Below are positions 10,440 through 22,411 of a stretch of DNA of 64,000 nucleotides, piece after piece; the stretch's first letter is position 1, and each line of letters opens with the position of its first letter. This DNA comes from Sthenelais limicola (taxonomy: Eukaryota > Annelida > Polychaeta > Phyllodocida > Sigalionidae). A program made the position numbers and the translations under genes. A model generated the notes under the pieces. It was not told where the DNA came from and ran no database searches. It worked only from the letters and a program-made list of their open reading frames with translations. The stretch spans positions 35,594,873-35,658,872 of the forward strand of contig OW804102.1 in assembly GCA_942159475.1 (NCBI GenBank), read 5' to 3'.

Positions 10440-10565
10440 GATGAAATGTTAATGATGTGTGCCAACAAGATTTGTCTTGGAAATTTGAGGTCAGGGAAAC
10501 CGCTCAACCGATATTTCGCCAAGAAGTGCCCAGGTCTCAGATTGGCTTGGAACCACCTATTGTAA
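10440..10565 (+). CDS. Candidate eclosion-hormone-type peptide, coding exon 2 of 2
   Basis: Encodes the last 41 residues, in phase 0 with exon 1. The 3' splice site reads TATTATCTACTTGCAG/GAT. It adds cysteines 4-6 (CANKIC and a final C in FAKKCPGL) and ends at TAA. There is no dibasic cleavage site before the stop that would clearly yield a small amidated peptide, which suits a single globular peptide as in eclosion hormone. A consensus AATAAA lies 306 bases downstream at 10871. Confidence 0.6.
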   Translation, partial: DEMLMMCANKICLGNLRSGKPLNRYFAKKCPGLRLAWNHLL

Positions 10566-10870
10566 ACGCAGACTTCATTCTTTTTTAAAGAAACTAATTT
10601 ACGCAGCAGTTTTATTTGTTCAAGACAACCTTGTTTTATTTTAGGTGTGAACGAAAATATTTCAGCCTAAATTTACAAAGAAATTTGGTGTTTTTTTAAA
10701 GAATAATTTAGATTTTATTGACTCTTCTGCCATATTTAGATAAACCTTTACAAAACATTTGGGTTGTTGTAACATTTTGGAAACAGCTGGCTGTATGTAT
10801 CATTGTCTCGCTCTATATTGTTATGCATAAGTTATTTTGAAGAGGAAAGAATATCTTCCAATTTTCACTG

Positions 10871-10876
10871 AATAAA
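10871..10876 (+). terminator. Poly(A) signal AATAAA
   Basis: Consensus hexamer 3' of the six-Cys peptide stop codon, giving a 3' UTR of about 330 nt. No closer AATAAA is present. Confidence 0.5.
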
Positions 10877-13051
10877 GAAATATGTTACTGATATTGAATT
10901 GGAAAGAAGTTGTTCACAAAAGGTTTATTCATATCAAATTTCTCTCCGTTACTTTCCTGATGTCTATTCATGGAGTTTTGTATAATTTTATCAGTAAAAT
11001 TCGAAGAAATAAATAATTATAAAGAACATGTGCATTAATTGTTATCCTTGTGTTAGAGGCAATGGACTTTTGTCTTTGTCTATACAGAGAAACAGCTCTA
11101 GGCCTGTCAAGCCAGTTGTGATCTATGCATGGAAATTGAAGTAAAGGTTTGACTCCACTGACCTGTTTTCCTTGCGCGGTCATTGCGATTACATGCTGCA
11201 GTACATCAATCCAAATACAATAACAAATGGAGCTGGTCAGAGGAGTCTTTATAGGTTGTGCAACATAGGTTCGTTATAGTAATTAATATGTGACAATACA
11301 TATAAAACCGCATATTAGCTGCAATAAGCACGCTCGATCCGAATATAATACAAACATAGGGGCATGAGAAAAGTGGTCTAAACACTATATATATATATAT
11401 ATTGTCAACGCAAACAAAACAAGTCAGGACGTCAGGAGAAATAGATTCTGATTTTTATTGCCTCGAACTTATGATGTAGTCAAGACCGTCCTAGTATTAA
11501 TCAATTTTTTTTTCAAAAACAACAAAAACAAAACAAAAAACAACAACACAAGAGCGATGACCACACCACCAAGTCCACTGGTGGTCAGTATTAAAGTGAA
11601 GTATGGCGGGTGTTGGCATGGCAACCACCGTCACATGGGTTGAGGTTAATTCAGCAGTCAATATAAATATTGATTAATATATAAATCATATAAAGACTTA
11701 ACGTTTAATGCATGAAGAAACAATCATTATTTTTCAGGAAGATTGATCTTCTTCATTCTCATCATGTTCTGTTCCATCTCATCTCATCTCATCTAACAGC
11801 ATTAATACTTTACATATCTTAAATATCTCATGTGAAGGATTGACAGCCCGGGTGGAGGTGAAACCAGATAATTAATCCTCTGATCCTCGATAAATCAGGG
11901 TTGGCAAAGGCCACATTCTTTAAATAAAGAATAAGTTAAAAAAAACCAATAGAGCTTGTCAGAGGAGAGTTTGGGTGGTTTGTGCAACATAGGCTCAGAT
12001 CGCATATTAAGCAGGCGGTCTAGTGGAGCCCTGCCTTAACAGACTGTCAACCGTCGGACGGCTGAGTGCCTCCCATCACGATTAGATGAATTAAATCGCT
12101 TTCCACGCGTCAGCCGACTGTCCCCTTGAGAAGATCGGCAGAGTGTACAACGAGTATAGGATATAATCAAATTAATTCATTATAATATAATTCAAGCTAG
12201 ATATTTACCCCCCCCCCCCCGACCCCGTCCCCGCCAAGATTCCTGCATCCGCAAGCTAGACTTTGCTGACGGTAAGTTGCTGAACGGAAGCAGGTGGCAC
12301 TTTCATCCAGGTGCAGGAGTCAGATTGTTGCCTTCAATCCTGGCCTAAGGCCACCTTGGGCACTGCATATTGACACAGAGCTCAACCACAGCTCAGCACG
12401 GGCCAAGGTTTCCATGGGACTACTAATCGGATGAATGTCCTAAGGCCACCTACACTGATTTTATCAGTAAATTGTTATCCTTGTGTTAGAAGCAATGGTC
12501 TTTTGACAAAGGCAACGCATCAAACTTCAAACTGGGTGCATTGGAAGAGCCTGGTCAACAGGGAAAATGCTAACTCAGTATAAATAAAATCTTCAAAAAG
12601 AAGTGATTCTAGTGTAACGAATGAATTAGGAGGTCGGTAGGCCATCTTATTATTTGGGTGCACCATATCATTTGTGTGCACCATGAATGGCCAACAAGTA
12701 TTCCAGGGGAATCCAAGAATTACCAAATTTAAGATTTCTCATCAATGTTTAGGATATTTTAAACACATACACAACACTCTTGTATAAAGTTATAAGATTA
12801 GGTCGAACGATGATTTTATGAAAATTTTAATTAAGCATTCATCGGGAGAAATGATGATAAATAATATCATTATTAATTGAACAAACTACTGTATTTTCCA
12901 TCTATACAATAAAGAATTCTTGAAATGAAATGAAATTAAATGAAATTAAATGTAATGAAATGAAACATCAGCAGGCCCCACCAATCAGATGCATGCCAAC
13001 ATTGAGACATTGGCTCCACCTGTACGTCAGATTGTGATGTTGTTGGACTGA
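10877..13051. other. Intergenic; microsatellites, nothing coding supported
   Basis: Contains (TA)n at about 11385-11402, a CATCT tandem tract at 11776-11797, a poly-C run at 12209-12220 and (AAATG)n-like repeats at 12925-12965. The frame at 12520-12726 (-) shows no domain. Confidence 0.35.
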
Positions 13052-13493
13052 CCTAGGAAGCGACTAGATACTAGGCGCCAGGCTACTAATACATCTATAT
13101 CACCATTATGCACTGGTTTGTTATATCGTCCTGTGAGGTGGATTAAATACATGGATTCATAACAATACTTATTACAACCCTTACCCTAACCTTAAATAGA
13201 ATACATGGATTGATAACAATACTTATTATAACCCTAACCTTAACCTTAAATAGAATACATGGATTGATAACAATACTTATTATAACCCTAACCTTAACCT
13301 TAAATAGAATACATGGATTGATAACAATACTTATTATAACCCTAACCCTAACCTTAAATAGAATACATGGATTGATAACAATACTTATTATAACCCTTAC
13401 CTTAACCTTAATTCGGTGGGCCTAAGTCAGTGTAGGTAGTAGATCCACCATATTAGTAGACTGGCGGTATTTAGTCTGTACCACTGGCCTAGG
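13052..13493. mobile_element. Family-E element, copy 1, with expanded internal minisatellite
   Basis: Ends CCTAGGAAGCGACTAGATAC and ...GTCTGTACCACTGGCCTAGG; flanking blocks such as CTAGGCGCCAGGCTACTAAT recur in inverse orientation at 32040-32272. Between the ends lies an array of nearly identical 54-bp units. Confidence 0.55.
13141..13415. repeat. 54-bp minisatellite with telomere-like cores
   Basis: Nearly five head-to-tail units, each with ACATGGATTGATAACAATAC and a TAACCCTAACCTTAACC stretch close to telomeric CCCTAA repeats. The array translates as an 18-residue repeat in one frame, which is an artefact. The sister element at 32 kb has a single unit. Confidence 0.75.
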
Positions 13494-13770
13494 CCACCTG
13501 TTGGTTGATCAACTTGTCGGAACATCGACTATTATTATTAGAAAACGACTACATGTAAATATAAAAGTCGACGTTTTTCATCTACATTTGATTTGATTTT
13601 AGAACGTCAGTTAAACATACATGAATAGATAACGGTCATATTCGGATATATATACATGTCGCTTATAGCTCATAATATTGCAATATCATAGTTATAATTA
13701 AATATATTAATTTACAACAATGTTTGTTCTTAATGCAAGCTAGTATTAGTAAAGTATACAAATTATTTAA

Positions 13771-14320
13771 TGGGGGGAGTTGCATGTCCGCCATCTTGAA
13801 TATTGATTATTATGAATAATATTGATTATTGGAGTTGACATGTGGGTCAGATTTTCAGAAAATGTACAATTGGCAGCTCTACACATTTAGTAAATTCTGC
13901 TAATTTAGGCAGCAATTTGGTCAATACTAGGTAAATTCGAGTATATTCGGCATTGCACTGATTCCAGCAATCTGTTTTGTTATGTTGAACTGTGTTTTTA
14001 ACTTTATTTTCCTGTGAAATGTGGGTTATTTGAATTGATTGGTGAAGAAGAATTTTCTGAAAATCTGACCCATGTATGTCAGTGTAAAAGTTAATAGAAA
14101 ACATGTTATGTTCAGCATTGAATATTTAACACTGATCTCATATATATAAATAGCCATGTACTTTACACGTTTCCATTAAACAAAACATCACCTTTCCCAT
14201 CATATATTTGGTTTGTACGGATCATTTTACACAAGCTATGTCATTGGTGAAAAGCATTATATTATATATACACGTTTTATATGTTATGGGACGTCTATCT
14301 GTGAATATAATATTAGTACA
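13771..14320 (+). mobile_element. Family-C TIR element, copy 1 (interrupted)
   Basis: Begins GGGGGGAGTTGCATGTCCGC and matches the body of copies 2 and 3 (for example GTTCAGCATTGAATATTTAA). A family-A MITE is inserted at 13844-14071. The matching right end appears only at 15511-15531 (GGCACATGCAAATCCC), so about 1.2 kb of extra DNA has been added inside. Confidence 0.45.
13844..14071 (+). mobile_element. Family-A MITE, copy 3
   Basis: GGGTCAGATTTTCAGAAAAT ... CTGAAAATCTGACCC, flanked by ATGT on both sides as a 4-bp target duplication. Confidence 0.7.
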
Positions 14321-15534
14321 TAGGACCCAGTTCAAAACTGCTTACATTTTCTTCCAAATGAATGCTAGATTGAGTCTAGTATTATCATCTATCACAACCA
14401 AGTTATCATCGTGTACACGTACATTCTCCGCAATTGGGCAGGGATCTCCATGTCCATCTTGAGACCTATAATCATTATAATCGTTTCGTTCTGTGACGGC
14501 AAAGCTCGGTATCTGAATATTCTTATCTGAAATAAGAATTAATCGGTTTTACTCCTCGCTAGTTCACAACACCAAGATGTAATGACCCTAGGTATGTATG
14601 TTGGGGAGGGGAAATAACAACGAGAACAAGGTTCTACTGGTGCTAACATGATTATTACGATGACACAAGAAGTCTAATTATTAAGACACTTTCACAAGGT
14701 ACAGTAGATTGGAAGTATAAGAGAAGCAAATTGTAGAAGTAGTAATATCATGACTGCTGTCCAAAGGCACCACCTGGTGTTAAAATACCATATAGAGAAT
14801 AACGATCCCGCATACGTAGCGCACGCAAGGTAATAAAGAGATAATTTTATAGAGATTCTACCTATACGAGAACGTAAGTAGTATAGGTAAAGTGGACATT
14901 GAGTAAGGTATCACATAATTATTGATATTCTGCTTATTTCCTTATTTTAATATTTTGTATTTCCTTTTTACATTTTCGACCAGGACTAGATCTAGTCTAG
15001 AATGGCAGTCTTCCTCTAGTACCTGGGGGGAGGAGGTGAAATTGTAGCCGCGCCCGGTTTCGAAACAAAATAATGTTACAAATGTAAATATTAGGGTCTA
15101 AAAATATAAAAAGAATGGAAGACTGTCGGTGGATACCATCTAAGCCTTATTAACACACATTACATACATAACAGTTGGTCACAAAAACTAATTTGTAGCC
15201 CCTCAAGTGCCGGACTAATAGTACAGCCTCTATTTTTGTTAAGAATAGCAATAATGATTTATAATGTACACGAGGTATAAAGTATTGTAATTGGGATAGG
15301 GGGGTTCAAGCCTGCCCTAGCAAAATTTTATGCAACTTCAAAAGAACAAAGCGAAATATTGCTAACATCTTTTTGTACGGACTTACGAGTGTAGAAAGTG
15401 ACTTTGATCTAGGTGTCAAATACTGTTTCATCATTAGCTTCTGTAACTAGGAGAGGAAATAAAGATCCGATGTTGGACAAAATAAAATGTTACAAATGTA
15501 GCCATGCAGTGGCACATGCAAATCCCGTATAATA
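14321..15534. other. Non-coding, nothing recognised
   Basis: AT-rich sequence inside or beside the interrupted family-C element. No intact frame, RNA gene or repeat termini are seen apart from the family-C right end at 15511-15531. Confidence 0.3.
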
Positions 15535-15775
15535 GGGTCAGATTTTCAGAAAATGCACAATTCACCTTCACCAATTCTTTCAAATAAGCCAAATTTAAGT
15601 GGAAAACTGACACTCCAAATGCAGTTTAACACAATGAAACAGATATTTCTAATCAACACAATGCCAAAGATACTCTGATAATTTATACCCGGTATTCATC
15701 ATTTTTCAGCCAAATGCAGCAGAATTTCCTAAATGTGTAGAGCTGCCAATTGGACATTTTCTGAAAATCTGACCC
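15535..15775 (-). mobile_element. Family-A MITE, copy 4
   Basis: Full TIRs, flanked by AATA on both sides (4-bp target duplication). It abuts the right end of family-C copy 1. Confidence 0.7.
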
Positions 15776-15944
15776 AATAGCACGTTGACGCACATCTGGC
15801 TACACCTGCCCCTTTAGTCCAAAGAAAGAAAAAAAACTTGTAACATGTCATCGAGGTGCATTGGTATTTGATCACTGCAAACAAGCACCCCACCTGGTGA
15901 TGTCCTTTACAAACAGTACGTATACTTCCGCTTAGGACTAGATA

Positions 15945-16300
15945 ATAGGGGACTTGTATGTCCGCCATCTTAAAGCTTGATTCACATGGAATTATGGGCG
16001 TTGAATATCAGTGTAAAAGCTATAGAATACAATCATGTTGTATTCAGCATGGAATATTTCACCAGTTCTCCAATATCAGTATCCATGTCTTATATTTGTT
16101 TTCATAACACAAGCCTCCATTTTACCCATCATGCATTTGGTTTTTACAGATCAGTTTCACAAGCTATGATATTGGTGAAAAGGTTCTTGCAATTTTCAAT
16201 TAAAAATGTTGCTAAATATTTGTATGTCAGATTTGAACTAGATCCATCCCAGCATGCACTGTAACATACATCGACAGTGGCACATGCAAATCCCCTATTG
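15945..16300 (+). mobile_element. Family-C TIR element, copy 2
   Basis: Left end AATAGGGGACTTGTATGTCC and right end CACATGCAAATCCCCTATTG are inverted. About 355 bp, non-coding. Shares long blocks with copy 3, such as CACAAGCCTCCATTTTACCC. Confidence 0.65.
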
Positions 16301-17012
16301 CAAGGCTCGTCCTGATAGTAAAAAGTAGCAAGCAGCGCACATGTTCATAGTCAATATCGCATTGCAATATCATTGTTATGTCAGTTGATTTTTGTAATTT
16401 GAGTGCAGTAGAATAACAGACATACAATGGTTAGATATATTTTTCACTGATTTGACCGCCTACCGTGTATTTGAAGTAATAAGTTATACATATTGGCTGC
16501 AGCTGCTATTAAATATTTAGGATAGCATTATGGCATGTGTGGTATTCTATTCTATTCGTGTGTGGTATACTGATTTTGATACATTTCTAATCATATAGTC
16601 GGTATATAGTCGGTTTCATAGTCGGAGTGTTCACACTATCTTTCTTAGCCTTCACAAACATAATTGAAAAATAAAATGCAATGCATAAATAAATGGATGA
16701 CCTCAAACAGACTTAAATTAAATGAAATGTCAACTTTAAGTTTTAGGTACTAAAAATAGATTGAAAAGAATAAACGTTAGAGAAAGTCTTTTTAAATGGT
16801 CAGAAAAATTGCCTGTGCAAAAACGGTCACTTACTTAGGTTTTAAGGTACATGCTAGCTTATCCATGAACCAACATCTGATAAAGCTAAAGAATTCCGTA
16901 ATTCGTAAAAAAAAAACTCCGGAAGCTACCAGTTTTCGAATATAGTAATTATAATTATCAAATTATTCTCTCTCTGTTAGATAACCTATAAAACCCTTGT
17001 TAAAAGGCTTAA
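16301..17012. other. Intergenic, nothing recognised
   Basis: AT-rich; no gene or element supported. Confidence 0.3.
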
Positions 17013-17090
17013 AAGGGCCGGGGCCGGAGTTGGACCAGGGCCGGGGCTGGACCAGGGCCGGGGCTGGTCCAGGGCTGGGTTGAAAAGACC
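17013..17090. repeat. GC-rich minisatellite, unit about 18 bp
   Basis: About four imperfect copies of GGGCCGGGGCTGGACCAG. It is strongly G-rich on the + strand, in sharp contrast to its AT-rich surroundings. Confidence 0.6.
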
Positions 17091-17171
17091 AGGGGTTGAA
17101 ATGACGATGCAGGGGGAAAAGACTAGCGGTTGGAAGTTCCTGTTACCGTCCTATTCCTGAACTGGCCATAT

Positions 17172-17407
17172 GGGTCAGATTTTCAGAAAATGTACAATTG
17201 GCAGCTCTACACATTTAGTAAATTCTGCTAAATCAGGCTGAAAAATCATGATTATCAGGTACATCTGAGTATATTTGGTATCGCTTTGATTTAAACTATC
17301 AGTCCTGTTATGTTGAACTGCATTTTGAAGCTCATTTTCGTGTTAAATTTGGGTTATTTGAGAGGATTAGTGAAGGCGAATTGTACTTCTTTTTGAAAAT
17401 CTGACCC
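17172..17407 (+). mobile_element. Family-A MITE, copy 5
   Basis: Both TIRs are recognisable, flanked by ATAT on both sides. Confidence 0.7.
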
Positions 17408-18506
17408 ATATATCGCCGCACTATTGTTGTTCATGTATATAGCGACACTTACCTCCAACTGTCAGCAATCAATCACTCAATTCCTCTATCTTATAACAAC
17501 CCAACTACCAAGACCACCAGCTTTGAATATACACCCACATACCCATTATAGTTTACGGCCATCCCAATCAGTGCCATCAGTTGGTCGTATGACACATCGT
17601 TTTGAGCAACGTTGACTATGTATAATAATATTATGATGTACTCGCCAAGCCTCCTCAGTGAGGGTGAACAAACCAATGCAGCAGGACCTCTGACTTCCTC
17701 TCTTATATCTAACTATTGCCTATCCAGACCTCACAATTTGGAAGACATGTGTTTTTTCCACAGAAGGCGTTGCTTGATAGTATGTATATCTGGGACGGGG
17801 AGCGTGCAAACTTCCTAAATTAAGGAGAATTGCATCCCCCCCCCCCGCCACGACCCCGAAAGTTTATCAATCAACCAATATCCTCTTTGCCCCTTATTTC
17901 CAAATTTGTAAAGTTCTGTTGATAAGATGCGGAAATAAAACTATAATATGTGCGATTCTCTGGGAATCTGGTAGAGCTATATCACATCGGCTGGTTACCG
18001 ATATGAATAATAATAAGCTGGAAGAGTTATATAAGATTCAGAATAATCTGAGAAGTAACCTTCAACGGTTATTTCTCGGAGGAAATACCTGTCATGTTTA
18101 GTACATAAAATATTCATAATGTTTTTATATAATAAAATCATATTTAATAATGTTGCGTAACATTATATGATCATATTTAAAGCATTTGATCATGGAATTA
18201 TGAGTATGACAACTATTACAATACAATATAACACGCTGTTTTAACAAAATCGTGTATTACCAGAAAACAATACATAGTTTGCCCAAAAGAGTCTGTTATT
18301 ACCCAACAGTTATAAAACCAACGCATCAGTTCAGTAAACTTTCGTCAATTTGTTCCCAATAATTAATGGTATATTTTTATGAAATCCACCTAAAAGTGTG
18401 TTAAGCCTAAATTATATAAACGTTGTGCCTTCATTAGGTTGAGATTTGTGGAGATTTCCGCCAAGTTCTTCTTCGTAACTGAGATACCTCAATTTTGACA
18501 ACTGTT
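17408..18506. other. Intergenic; poly-C run
   Basis: A C run lies at 17837-17846. Short ORFs at 17424-17615 and 17919-18101 show no domains. Confidence 0.3.
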
Positions 18507-18617
18507 AAGGGCCTAGTCCACCAAGCTGTTTCTCATGCGATTCTCGCAGAATTTAGTGCAAAAGAGTCCTCTGCGGCGCAAAATCGCATGAGAATCGGCT
18601 TAGCGGACTAGGCCCTT
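18507..18617. mobile_element. Family-G foldback MITE, copy 2
   Basis: AAGGGCCTAGTCCACCAAGC ... CTAGGCCCTT, inverted relative to the copy at 131-230. Confidence 0.65.
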
Positions 18618-19412
18618 ATACCTATTTTATTATACAACCTTACGTTGCACCCTGATTTTAGCTGTGTACTGCACGGTATTGTTATATATCCGACATTAGA
18701 CACATATGATTTCATCATTTGGTAGAAGATTTTGGTCCAATCTCTGGAGAGGTCGGGAGATGGGCTAAGTTATCCGAAAAATCGGGAGATGTCCCACCAA
18801 GTCGGGAGGTTTGGCAGCCCTGAACCCAACAATCATCAACGGCAACATAGATGTCGATCATGGCACATGCACATCCCCTATTTCACCCACCTCCATGCAT
18901 GGCTATTCCACTTCAGTGAATATAATGCATAGCTTTCAGACAAAATGAAGGAAAATCAATATAAAGGCCGGCCAAGGTGCAATCATTATTACCATGTGCG
19001 TACGGGTAATGCTATCCATCATGTAGGTCCGTCCAAACCATTCGTGTATCGACGCCATGGCAGCAATCTATTACTGTTTTTTTAAATGTAAGATATAGTT
19101 ATGTACATATCTCGTACAGAGCAGGTGTGCTTGCTGTTAGTAGTACTGTAAATTAAATCTACCATTGAATTTAATTTCCAAACAAACGGTATGAGTATCA
19201 TATTTCAGATAAGTTAATATTGAACTTCAATGAAACCGGTGTATGGAAAGCGGATCGTATACATCTGGCCAAAGTGCATCCATTTTTTCAAGATTTTTTT
19301 AAGATTTTTTACTTGCGCATTAGTAAATCACCATAGAGAAGGTGCATAAATATTAGTAAAGAATTTTAGAGAATGCATTGCAAATTTTCGACGTAAAATG
19401 TGGTAACTCAGC
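18618..19412. other. Intergenic, nothing recognised
   Basis: No supported gene. A family-C-like end (CACATGCACATCCCCTATTT) occurs at about 18862-18881 without a partner. Confidence 0.3.
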
Positions 19413-19763
19413 CAATAGGGGAGTTGCATAGCCGCCATTTTGAATCTTGATTCGCTTAGAATTATGGGACTAAAGGTACAGTCTAATATCTATAGAAATT
19501 ATGTCATGTTCAGCAAGGAATATTTATCAATTTTCTAATATCAATATCCATGTGTTATACATGTTTCCATAACACAAGCCTCCATCTTTCCCATCATGCA
19601 TTTGGTTTTCATAGATGATTTATACAAGCTAAGATATTGGTGAAAACATTCTTGCAATTTTCGATAAAATATTGCCAAATATTTGTATGTCAGATTTCAT
19701 CCGAATCCATCCCAGCATGCACTGCAGTAGACATGCGCAGTGAGACATGCAACTCCCCTATTG
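19413..19763 (+). mobile_element. Family-C TIR element, copy 3
   Basis: The 17-bp terminal repeats are perfect: CAATAGGGGAGTTGCAT and ATGCAACTCCCCTATTG. About 350 bp, non-coding; the best-preserved copy of the family. Confidence 0.7.
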
Positions 19764-20129
19764 GAAACTTGGCAAATCAAAAACTCGGCGATTAGGCTGC
19801 TTTTAGTTGCCGATATTTAGAGTCCGAAGCCTGGACATAGGGCTGAATATCGGCCAAAATATCAGTGAAAATACCACTATTAGCGATTTGGTGCATTTAG
19901 CAAAAATAAAACAATAGAAATAATTGCTATACAATCATAAAACTCTAGAAGAGTACAATAGACATATAGACATAATGCGAATCTTAAATAGTCTTTCAGA
20001 AATGAGCATTTATGGGGTATTGAATGCAAGCTAAATTTTGTAACAATCTTAAACCGTTTTTGAAAGATGTGCATAAGTATTCAGACAGTATAGATCTTGC
20101 TGAAGGGTGGATTATTTTAGGCCAGTCTG

Positions 20130-20575
20130 AGACAGTCAGTATAGTCATCTCTGTCTGTCTCTCTCTTCTCTTCTCACTTGTTTGCCTCTCGGAGGCTCTC
20201 CCTCTCCCTTCTCTGACCTCTCTCCCTTTCTCTTTTCTCATCTGTCTCTCCTCTCATCCCTCTCTCCCACTATCTCTCTTCTCTCAACTCTTTCTCTCCT
20301 CTCACCAGTTTCGCTTTTCCTCTCTCTCTCCATTTATCCTACATCTCTCTCCCCCCGCCCCACCCACCACTCTCCCCATCCATCTCTTCTCTCTTCTCCC
20401 ACCTGTCTCTCCCTTCTCTCACCTCGTTCTCGTCTCTCACCTGTTTCCCTTTTCCACTCTCCATTCGTACACATCTCCCCACCATCACCACCACTCTCTC
20501 TCTCCTCCCCCCTTGCCTCTCAACGGCCTTTCTCTCCTCTCTCACCCCCACCTGTCCCCCCTCTTCTCTTACCTG
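20130..20575. repeat. Polypyrimidine (CT/CCT)n tract
   Basis: About 440 bases almost wholly C and T on the + strand. The long ORFs here on both strands are low-complexity artefacts. Confidence 0.8.
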
Positions 20576-20702
20576 TCAAAATACATTACACTTGTATTAT
20601 TGCAAAGCGTGAGTGGTATAAGGAGCTTGGGTTGGGTTTCCTGATAGTATGTGGAATCGACCCATCGATGTATATATTTGGGGCTGACGCAGCAACTAAT
20701 TG

Positions 20703-20758
20703 TGACGTAATTTACCTGCATCATGAGGACCAATCAGAGGCCTGCAACTATTACGTCA
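20703..20758. promoter_or_regulatory. Promoter-like CRE-CCAAT-CRE cluster
   Basis: TGACGTAA (20703), CCAAT within GACCAATCAGAGG (20730) and TTACGTCA (20751) lie within 56 bases, with the two CRE half-palindromes facing each other around the CCAAT box. It is about 920 bases upstream of the microexon gene's start codon and downstream of the polypyrimidine tract. Promoter function and target gene are inferences. Confidence 0.4.
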
Positions 20759-21678
20759 CTCGTTCCACCTCGACAGATTATTCAACCTGCACCTGAGCTG
20801 CATAGACGTGCATGCTATTTGAAAAGTTTTAATCTTACCCATTTTTGTGCTGTGTATGTATTCTTACATGTGTTTTTGCTTGTATCATTAATGATATATG
20901 TATTGGGTGAGAATAAACCCTTGCTTCACTGGGTTCATGGCCAAACCTTGTCCTCGTTATATATCATTATTAATGGTAAAGCAGAATCCCTCCAACGCCC
21001 CACATATGCCAACACTTTCTCGAATTCCCGTGACGGGTTGCCATTTATTATAAGCAATTTACCGCATAAATACGCCCAATATTTACGTACTTTAACACTG
21101 CTGATTACGCTCTTTATTTACACAATTTGGTACTTTGGGCAAATGTAGGCTTATACACACCGCTTTCCATAATACATAGACAGGGGATACATGTGGACTG
21201 AATCGAGATGCCCAACCATTAACAAACGTAGTTTATTTGAGTTTTTCCTTTCTTTTTTTTCTGGTGAACATTTTGTTGTCGTGGACCATCATCATCAGAT
21301 GTCACATAAATAGAGATCATAATCAATGAGGCAAGGTGACGTCATATATTTGCTCACGTTCATACTATAGTTTTTGAGGAACCAAATGTTCACATGCGTA
21401 GGAGAACCCTCTTCCATTGTGATCAGCAGTCCAGAAGGCCCGGACATCCAGAGAGAAGTGGGGAAAGAGGAGAAAAGTATCAGGGGAAGCTGAATTGTTT
21501 AGCAGTTAGTTAGAAATATAGACGAAAAGATACTGAAGAAGCAAGACAAGTACAAGAAGAAGGAAAGCCAGTAGAGGAAAGGGGACAGAGAAGAGACAAA
21601 TCACACAAAGAACGTGAAGGAAATAGAGGTAAGGAGCAGAAAGACAGGAACAACAGGAGAAGCCAAAATTAGAAGAAA

Positions 21679-21732
21679 ATGCATCGGACTTGGATTGTAT
21701 GCGGAATTATCTTGGCAATCTGCCTCAGTCAG
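21679..21732 (+). CDS. Secreted Cys-rich peptide gene, exon 1 (signal peptide)
   Basis: MHRTWIVCGIILAICLSQ: 18 residues forming most of a signal peptide, ending in phase 0 at CAG/gtattt. The ATG context is AGAAAATGC, preceded by a purine-rich leader (21480-21678) that looks like a 5' UTR. The product with the later exons would be a small secreted peptide: signal, three acidic nonapeptide units ending in LPPE, then a cysteine-rich core. I do not recognise the family. All internal junctions found are phase 0, so microexons can be gained, lost or skipped without breaking the frame. Confidence 0.6.
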
Positions 21733-22033
21733 GTATTTCCCTGTTAAATTAATCACATCTTTTTAAATAATTTAAATATGCATAGTATAAACTAATTGTA
21801 TCGCTTTGACTTAAGATAATTGAGGATTAAGCGAGCGCATCCCCAGAGTCTATTAGGGAATTGTATGACTTATTTGAATCGTCATTATGTTAGTTAGAAA
21901 AACGCGAAATGGTTTGTTATTTACTCATTAGAAGCTTATATGAATTATTTGAATCATCATTATGGTAGTTCTAAAAAACGCAAAATGGTTTATTTATTAC
22001 TTATTAGACATTTATATAACTATAAAGCACAAT

Positions 22034-22411
22034 TTGTGATATGTTACAGAAAAATGAGTCATAAATGAGAATAAAGTGTTTTATTCACAATAACCTTTTA
22101 TAGTCCCTGAATGTTTCATTTTTGGGTTGATTGGTCCCCTGGGTCTCCTTAATCTGTGTACCAAATTTAATGAGTATTACTGAATAGATATATGCGTTTC
22201 AAAGGACATACTAAGGGAATATATGTCACTACTTTATACTAGTGATTGTCGACACAGAAATATCCCTAATATAACTATTTGTTCAAACATATAAAGATAT
22301 AAAAATACTTATTAGATATCCAGAATTTTAACATAGTTGGAATCCGCCTGATCTCATCTTTTTAGATGTGATGGTATCTCAAAATCCATATTTCACGACG
22401 TACACATCACA
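22034..22411. mobile_element. Family-B MITE, copy 5
   Basis: Left end TGTGATATGTTACAGAAAAA plus TGAGTCAT; the right end AAAATCCATATTTCACGACG...ACACATCAC is diverged. Lies in intron 1 of the Cys-rich peptide gene. Confidence 0.5.

Noticed and set aside
13210..13425. ORF with an 18-residue repeat
   Set aside because: It is the 54-bp minisatellite read in one frame; the repeat is of DNA, not protein, origin.
20024..20796. ORFs of about 200 codons on both frames of the + strand and one on the - strand
   Set aside because: They are translations of a polypyrimidine low-complexity tract (Ser/Leu/Pro strings) with no domain.
21265..21320. Second hammerhead-like sequence on the - strand (CTGATGATGATGGTCCACGA)
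   Set aside because: The GAAA-GUC side is degraded to AACAAAATGTTC and stem I does not pair; at best a dead relic.
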